From contig CALIXB010000034.1 in assembly GCA_938046775.1 (NCBI GenBank), positions 1 through 9,216 on the forward strand: 9,216 nucleotides of DNA, given 5' to 3'. The position numbers and the translations under genes were made by a program. Shown piece by piece: positions 6,021-9,216 of the stretch; position 1 is the stretch's first letter; each line of letters begins with the position of its first letter. Below the pieces are notes generated by a model. That model saw only the letters and a program-made list of their open reading frames with translations. It was not told the origin of the DNA and did not search any database. The stretch comes from an uncultured Candidatus Saccharibacteria bacterium. GTDB lineage: Bacteria > Patescibacteriota > Saccharimonadia > Saccharimonadales > Saccharimonadaceae.

Positions 6021-6959
6021 TTAAATATCGTAAACGTCTATCTCGATCGCCTTAAGTATCTGCCCGATTAGCGCATTGTCTGCCATCTCTAGCCAGCCTC
6101 TACCACCGACAACACAGCCGCCGAGGATTGAATTTAGTGTATCTCTGTCTAGCAGTACTTGCTCGTAGTTATGCGAGCACCTAACCAACGCTGCCTGCAA
6201 ATTATCGCAAAATGACGACCTTGATAAAAATTGTACATATTCCATGAATTCGCATTTTAATTGATGGACTATGTTATCGTCTTTCTTGATTAGTCCGAGA
6301 AACATCCGATAGCCAACCGACTTTGATGCTTCAGACCATTGATCACCACGATCGTATACTGTATGTTTTTCGCGAATCATCACTAAAAAGTTAAGCGCCA
6401 CAGCCTGTACGACAACCGCCGCCAGTGCTTGATCAACTGGCGATTGGATATATTTTTCATCAACCGAATATTCTAAAACATATTCAGGAAAAAGATTTTT
6501 GGACTCTACTCCATATTTTATGTATGGTATACGAAAGAGTGTATTTACAGAGCTTTTACCATCAGCTTGGCGATACGTTATATCACTTTGCTGACGCCAT
6601 GCGGAAGACTGTACTGCACATAATTTATGTAGTAATTCATCTTGTGCTAACTCTGTCAGCGCGCGATTCGTCTCTATTCCACACTCGCTAGCCGCCCGCA
6701 GAGTAGCACTTCCCGGAATATCCCATTCATCAAACAGTCGCAACGCCTCATTGTAAGCGTCTTGCGCCTCTGGGTTGTGGAATTCGGCGTCCATATAGCA
6801 AGTGTCGCCATAGGTTTTTGCCGTTAAGGTAATATCACTTGAAATAAAAAATCCTTTGTCTTGAAGATATTTCAAAACATACTGGGCAAGCAAATGCTCA
6901 TAAATATGAGCTAGCAGGCCGTTGTTTTCAACTATTTTATATAAGGATGAATACATCAT
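6021..6959 (-). CDS. Small M16-like (HxxEH) metallopeptidase homologue
   Basis: The 312-residue product carries HIYEH at 18-22, the inverted zinc motif HxxEH of peptidase family M16 (pitrilysin, insulin-degrading enzyme, mitochondrial processing peptidase). The context fits: GLLAHIYEHLL corresponds to the family's GLAHxLEHM. SSDITLTAKTYGDTCYMDAEF (40-60) resembles the strand pair that follows. IETNRALTELAQDELLHKL (95-113) resembles the helix carrying the third zinc ligand, with Glu103, 81 residues after the second His, as the best candidate. M16 units are normally about 400-450 residues with 40-50 residues before the motif; here only 17 precede it, so the first strands are missing or replaced. 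The frame stays open upstream to a TGA at 7025 but holds no ATG, GTG or TTG. The ribosome site is poor (AAAGAG, nine bases upstream). No signal peptide is seen, so it is probably cytoplasmic. Family call is by motif only. Confidence 0.65.
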   Translation of the reverse strand: MMYSSLYKIVENNGLLAHIYEHLLAQYVLKYLQDKGFFISSDITLTAKTYGDTCYMDAEFHNPEAQDAYNEALRLFDEWDIPGSATLRAASECGIETNRALTELAQDELLHKLCAVQSSAWRQQSDITYRQADGKSSVNTLFRIPYIKYGVESKNLFPEYVLEYSVDEKYIQSPVDQALAAVVVQAVALNFLVMIREKHTVYDRGDQWSEASKSVGYRMFLGLIKKDDNIVHQLKCEFMEYVQFLSRSSFCDNLQAALVRCSHNYEQVLLDRDTLNSILGGCVVGGRGWLEMADNALIGQILKAIEIDVYDI

Positions 6960-7025
6960 TTTGTTGGTCTCTTTGCGAAATAGGAGACACCCCAGACAGT
7001 CACTATAATATCTGAGGCTTATTCA

Positions 7026-7054
7026 ATTATAGTACATACCTATTGGATTGGCTA
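7026..7054 (-). promoter_or_regulatory. Promoter of the M16-like gene
   Basis: Minus strand: -35 TAGCCA (7054-7049), 17-base spacer, -10 TATAAT (7031-7026). Expected start is near 7019, leaving a leader of about 60 bases. Its -35 region overlaps that of the divergent CYTH promoter. Confidence 0.5.
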
Positions 7055-7077
7055 TAATCCGCAAATTGCTATATACT
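7048..7077 (+). promoter_or_regulatory. Promoter of the CYTH gene
   Basis: Plus strand: -35 TTGGCT (7048-7053), 16-base spacer, extended -10 TGC-TATATA (7067-7075), overlapping TATACT (7072-7077). Transcription would start near 7083. A second possible -10, TATAAT, lies at 7053-7058. Confidence 0.45.
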
Positions 7078-7111
7078 TTTGGTATTACATAAGTAAGCTG
7101 GAGGTTCCTGC

Positions 7112-7699
7112 GTAACAGAACAGTATGAAATAGAGCGTAAGCGTAAGTTTGTGGGTGATTTGGAGGGGTTTATTGCGCAACTGGGCTCTCAGGGATTTTT
7201 TCTGGCTAGCGAAACTACTGAAATTGACGCTTATTATTCTCGACCGGATGTTGATTTTATGCAGACGGTTGAGTGTTTGCGGGTTCGACAGCGTGATGAT
7301 TTTACCGAGATAACCTATAAGCCACCGACAGATCAGCGTACACACATCGAGGGTGGAATTATTGTTAAGCCAGAAACTAACCTGCCGGTCAGTCCAGAGA
7401 ATATAGCTGTCGCTAAGCAGCTGCTAGCAAATCTTGGTATGGTGAAATTGGTCGAGGTCAATAAGTTTCGACGGATATTTAAGTGCGATGATGAGCCGGG
7501 GCTAACGATTGCTATTGATGAGATTAGCGGTGCGGGTGTTTTTGTAGAAACGGAAATCATTAGCGAGGATAAAAAGTTGGCTTTGCAGCGAATCGAGGAT
7601 ATTGAAGCGCGGATAGGAGTTCAGGAGTTTGAAATCATCACTCGACCGTATCGTGATATTTGTATGGATATATCTTTGAAAGGTTGTCAACTAGCGTAG
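7112..7699 (+). CDS. CYTH-domain protein, CyaB-like (class IV adenylate cyclase / triphosphatase fold), apparent GTA start
   Basis: CYTH enzymes form a triphosphate tunnel and act on nucleotides or inorganic/thiamine triphosphate; the fold alone does not give the substrate. Numbered from codon 7112, the defining ExExK is EIERK at 6-10. It is followed by DAYYS, the strand ECLRVRQRDDFTEITYKP, VEVNKFRRIFK and the late LTIAIDEISGAGVFVETEI, an order typical of CyaB-type members (about 170-195 residues). Between the upstream stop (7094) and 7151 there is no ATG, GTG or TTG. The GTG at 7151 would remove ExExK and has no ribosome site. GGAGGT at 7100-7105 stands six bases before GTA (7112), after which TEQYEIERK reads as a normal N-terminus. 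So the start is GTA, or a GTG has mutated or been miscalled. The 3' end overlaps the Nudix gene by 62 bases. If GTA cannot start translation, this is a recently silenced gene. Confidence 0.72.
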   Translation, partial: VTEQYEIERKRKFVGDLEGFIAQLGSQGFFLASETTEIDAYYSRPDVDFMQTVECLRVRQRDDFTEITYKPPTDQRTHIEGGIIVKPETNLPVSPENIAVAKQLLANLGMVKLVEVNKFRRIFKCDDEPGLTIAIDEISGAGVFVETEIISEDKKLALQRIEDIEARIGVQEFEIITRPYRDICMDISLKGCQLA

Positions 7700-8060
7700 A
7701 ATCCAATTTTTCTTGTTTGATTTCATGAATATCGAAATAGTTAAAGTTTGAAACTTCATCTGTTTTACGAGGTGCCGTTAATAGAGTAACTTCGTAGGCA
7801 ATAATCAGAACAGGGTCATCGAACTTTGTATTCCAAGTTGGAATAATCAAGGGATTTTCTGTAGCGACTTCAATATCTGCTTCTAATTCTTCCAGAAACT
7901 CTCGTTTCAACGCTTTCGTAATATCCTCGCCATGTTCCAGACCGCCGCCAGGAAGATCCCATGAGTCACTTCTCTCTTGAACGAATAGTAGCTTGTCTGA
8001 AGAATCACGCACCAATCCCTTGACTACTACTCGATATGCTGATTTTATGTCTTTTAGCAT
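7638..8060 (-). CDS. Nudix hydrolase
   Basis: Nudix enzymes hydrolyse a nucleoside diphosphate linked to another group, using a metal-binding helix. From ATG 8060 the product has 140 residues. The Nudix box Gx5Ex7REUxEExGU is present at 39-61 (GGLEHGE, then REFLEELEA); all catalytic Glu residues remain, but the last Gly is Glu60. WDLPGGG at 34-40 precedes it, as expected. The frame opens at ATG 8090, but that codon has no ribosome site and lies directly in the terminator U-run, whereas ATG 8060 follows AAGGG by about five bases. The stop is TGA (7640-7638), inside the CYTH gene. It lies downstream of the rpsH terminator, so it needs readthrough or a weak promoter that I cannot define. The substrate cannot be told from the sequence. 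Confidence 0.85.
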   Translation of the reverse strand: MLKDIKSAYRVVVKGLVRDSSDKLLFVQERSDSWDLPGGGLEHGEDITKALKREFLEELEADIEVATENPLIIPTWNTKFDDPVLIIAYEVTLLTAPRKTDEVSNFNYFDIHEIKQEKLDSTLVDNLSKIYPYKYHDTVE

Positions 8061-8090
8061 GTCAACCCTTGCATAGTAAAAGCTTATCAT

Positions 8091-8125
8091 AAAAAATAAA
8101 CGCCCTGCAACGAGGACGTTTATTT
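8091..8125 (-). terminator. Terminator after rpsH
   Basis: AAATAAACG (8094-8102) pairs with CGTTTATTT (8117-8125); CCT (8104-8106) and AGG (8113-8115) extend the stem past one mismatch, leaving a 6-base loop. On the minus strand it ends in TTTTTT (8096-8091), a proper U-run. It closes the rplE-rpsN-rpsH unit 15 bases after the rpsH stop. Confidence 0.82.
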
Positions 8126-8139
8126 GATTCGCGTAAGGC

Positions 8140-8541
8140 TTAGTACACCTTCAACAACAACTCGCCACCAAGTTTAGCCTTGGCTGCTTCAGTGCCAGTC
8201 ATGACACCTTTTGAGGTTGAGATGAGTACCAGACCGCGGCCGCTTTTCACCTTTGGAATCTCGCTAGCGCCGACGTAGACACGACGACCTGGCTTGGAGA
8301 CGCGAGTGATCTCGTTGATGGTGCTGTTAGTACCTACTTCGTTGATAGTCACCACCAGCACGCCGCGAGGCTTGGCGTCCTCTAGTTTAACATCTGCAAG
8401 GTAGCCGTTTTTGACTAATTGCTCAGCGATGACTTTTTTCATCTTGCTGGACGGAACACGAACTTCCGTCTTGCCAACCAGTTTCGCATTGCGAATGCGC
8501 GTCAGAAGGTCGGCGATTGGGTCTGTAGTTTGCATAGACAT
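8140..8541 (-). CDS. rpsH: 30S ribosomal protein S8 (uS8)
   Basis: S8 binds the central domain of 16S rRNA and in many bacteria also represses the spc operon by binding its mRNA. From ATG 8541 the product has 133 residues, normal length. It begins MSMQTTDPIADLLTRIRNA, matches the family through VRVPSSKMKKVIAEQL (about 28-43), and ends with the RNA-binding SKPGRRVYV and the C-terminal GLVLISTSKGVMTGTEAAKAKLGGELL. The open frame extends nine codons upstream, but those overlap the rpsN end; AAGGAG lies eight bases before 8541. A terminator follows at once instead of rplF, so any S8 feedback acting through one spc mRNA would not reach rplF downstream (inference). Confidence 0.98.
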   Translation of the reverse strand: MSMQTTDPIADLLTRIRNAKLVGKTEVRVPSSKMKKVIAEQLVKNGYLADVKLEDAKPRGVLVVTINEVGTNSTINEITRVSKPGRRVYVGASEIPKVKSGRGLVLISTSKGVMTGTEAAKAKLGGELLLKVY

Positions 8542-8561
8542 TGTCGAATCTCCTTTCCTTC

Positions 8562-8831
8562 TTACCAACTACTCTTTGTTATGCCTGGGATTTCACCTTT
8601 GGCTGCTTTTTCGCGGAAATTGATGCGGCTCAGGCCGAACTGGCGCATGTAGCCGCGTGGACGGCCGGAAATGCTGTCGCGGTTCTTGTGCCGGGTTGGG
8701 CTTGAGTTGCGGGGCAATTTCTGCAAACCGTCGAGGTCGCCAAGTTCTTTAAGCTCAGCGCGCTTTGCAGCGTATTTTGCGATCATCTTCAGACGCTTTT
8801 TGTCGCGAGCGACCATTGATTTCTTAGCCAT
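8562..8831 (-). CDS. rpsN: 30S ribosomal protein S14 (uS14), zinc-free form
   Basis: S14 sits in the 30S head near the peptidyl site. The 89-residue product is the medium-length zinc-independent type: no CxxC pairs are present, and positions that would hold them are Ser/Pro/His. The family signature SGRPRGYMRQFGLSRINFRE occupies about 55-74 and the product ends GEIPGITKSSW. Its ATG shares one base with the rplE stop (TAATG at 8833-8829), with GGAGG in the last rplE codons. It ends 20 bases before rpsH. Confidence 0.98.
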   Translation of the reverse strand: MAKKSMVARDKKRLKMIAKYAAKRAELKELGDLDGLQKLPRNSSPTRHKNRDSISGRPRGYMRQFGLSRINFREKAAKGEIPGITKSSW

Positions 8832-9216
8832 TACCTGACGCCTCCTTTCTTCTCAAACGGCATGCCAAATTTCTCCAGCAAGGCTTTTGATGCTTCTTTG
8901 TTGCCGTTCTTGATGACAAATGTTACCTGCAACCCGTGCAAAATCTGTGTTTCCTCGAAGGTCAACTCTGGGAAAATTGACTGCTCGATGATACCCAGGT
9001 TGTAGTTACCACCTTTGTCGAACTTCAGACCGACGCCATGGAAGTCGCGGACGCGTGGTAATGCTACGTTGATCAAACGATCCATGAACTCATACATCCG
9101 AGCCCCGCGTAGCGTCACGCTCACACCAATTGGCGCACCCATGCCTTTACGGATGCTGAAACCAGCGATTGACTTCTTTGCTTGGCGGGCAACTGGTGCC
9201 TGACCGGTGATTTTTT
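8831..9216 (-). CDS. rplE: 50S ribosomal protein L5 (uL5), 5' end beyond the window
   Basis: L5 anchors 5S rRNA in the central protuberance with L18 and contacts P-site tRNA. About 128 C-terminal residues are visible; the family is about 180. The frame is open to the right edge, so the ATG at 9142 is internal: the residues before it read KITGQAPVARQAKKSIAGFSIRKG in two parts (KITGQAPVARQA, then KKSIAGFSIRKG), the conserved L5 middle. Further signatures are MGAPIGVSVTLRGARMYEF, LPRVRDFHGV, and GNYNLGIIEQSIFPEL. The C-terminus ends KFGMPFEKKGGVR, overlapping rpsN by one base. The 5' end and the rest of the operon lie right of the window. Confidence 0.98.
   Translation of the reverse strand, partial: KITGQAPVARQAKKSIAGFSIRKGMGAPIGVSVTLRGARMYEFMDRLINVALPRVRDFHGVGLKFDKGGNYNLGIIEQSIFPELTFEETQILHGLQVTFVIKNGNKEASKALLEKFGMPFEKKGGVR

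Noticed and set aside
6960..7025. Extended N-terminus of the M16-like protein
   Set aside because: The frame is open back to a TGA at 7025 but contains no ATG, GTG or TTG, and the translated residues show no M16 strand pattern; the promoter -10 overlaps the start of this stretch.
7085..7345. Minus-strand open frame opposite the CYTH start
   Set aside because: It overlaps the CYTH coding region, shows no family features and has no promoter or ribosome site that I could find.
7638..7640. UGA recoded as glycine (SR1/Gracilibacteria code)
   Set aside because: UGA sits at a sensible end of the Nudix protein, and no in-frame UGA occurs inside any ribosomal gene here.
7151..7699. GTG at 7151 as the CYTH start
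   Set aside because: It would remove the ExExK motif that defines the family and has no ribosome site, while a strong one lies at 7100-7105 before codon 7112.
9143..9216. rplE starting at ATG 9142
   Set aside because: The frame stays open to the window edge and encodes the conserved L5 middle segment upstream of that ATG, so the gene is simply cut by the window.

Overview
The window looks like chromosome of a small-genome Patescibacteria/CPR bacterium, most likely Candidatus Saccharibacteria (TM7). This rests on three things: a compact spc ribosomal operon, complete absence of the L30 gene (rpmD) between rpsE and rplO (a known CPR trait), and small, lineage-specific membrane proteins around it. 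All genes read with standard stop codons. One ends in TGA, which gives weak evidence against the UGA=Gly code of SR1/Gracilibacteria. The phylum is an inference; the ribosomal calls are secure.

Layout, left to right. 1-212 (-): 5' part of a CopY-type copper repressor gene that runs off the left edge. Two near-identical cop-box operators (231-246 and 262-277) flank its -10 box. 377-952 (+): a single-pass membrane protein with four extracellular cysteines, followed by a terminator at 971-997. 1005-2477 (-): secY, with its own promoter. 2616-3347 (+): a membrane-anchored protein with an OmpA-like domain, divergent from secY. 3366-3391: a strong shared terminator. 3410-5376 (-): rplO, rpsE, rplR and rplF, tightly packed and sometimes overlapping by 1 nt, driven by a good promoter at 5413-5442. 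5462-5974 (-): multi-pass membrane protein. 6021-6959 (-): small M16-like (HxxEH) metallopeptidase homologue. 7112-7699 (+): CYTH-domain (CyaB-like) protein whose start codon appears to be GTA. 7638-8060 (-): Nudix hydrolase overlapping the CYTH gene tail to tail. 8094-8125: terminator. 8140-9216 (-): rpsH, rpsN and rplE, the last running off the right edge.

The canonical order rplE-rpsN-rpsH-rplF-rplR-rpsE-(rpmD)-rplO-secY is therefore conserved but cut into three transcription units. A four-gene, two-strand cassette of about 2.7 kb separates rpsH from rplF, and an opposite-strand gene separates rplO from secY. Each broken end has a visible promoter or terminator, so these look like settled rearrangements and not assembly joins.

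No gene-free stretch exceeds 300 bases; the longest gaps are 213-376, 6960-7111 and 2478-2615, and all three hold promoters. I saw no tRNA, rRNA, CRISPR array, insertion sequence or riboswitch. I found no clear new multi-gene defence or mobile system. The points most worth attention are the split spc operon, the non-standard CYTH start, the paired cop boxes, and the short M16-like protein.
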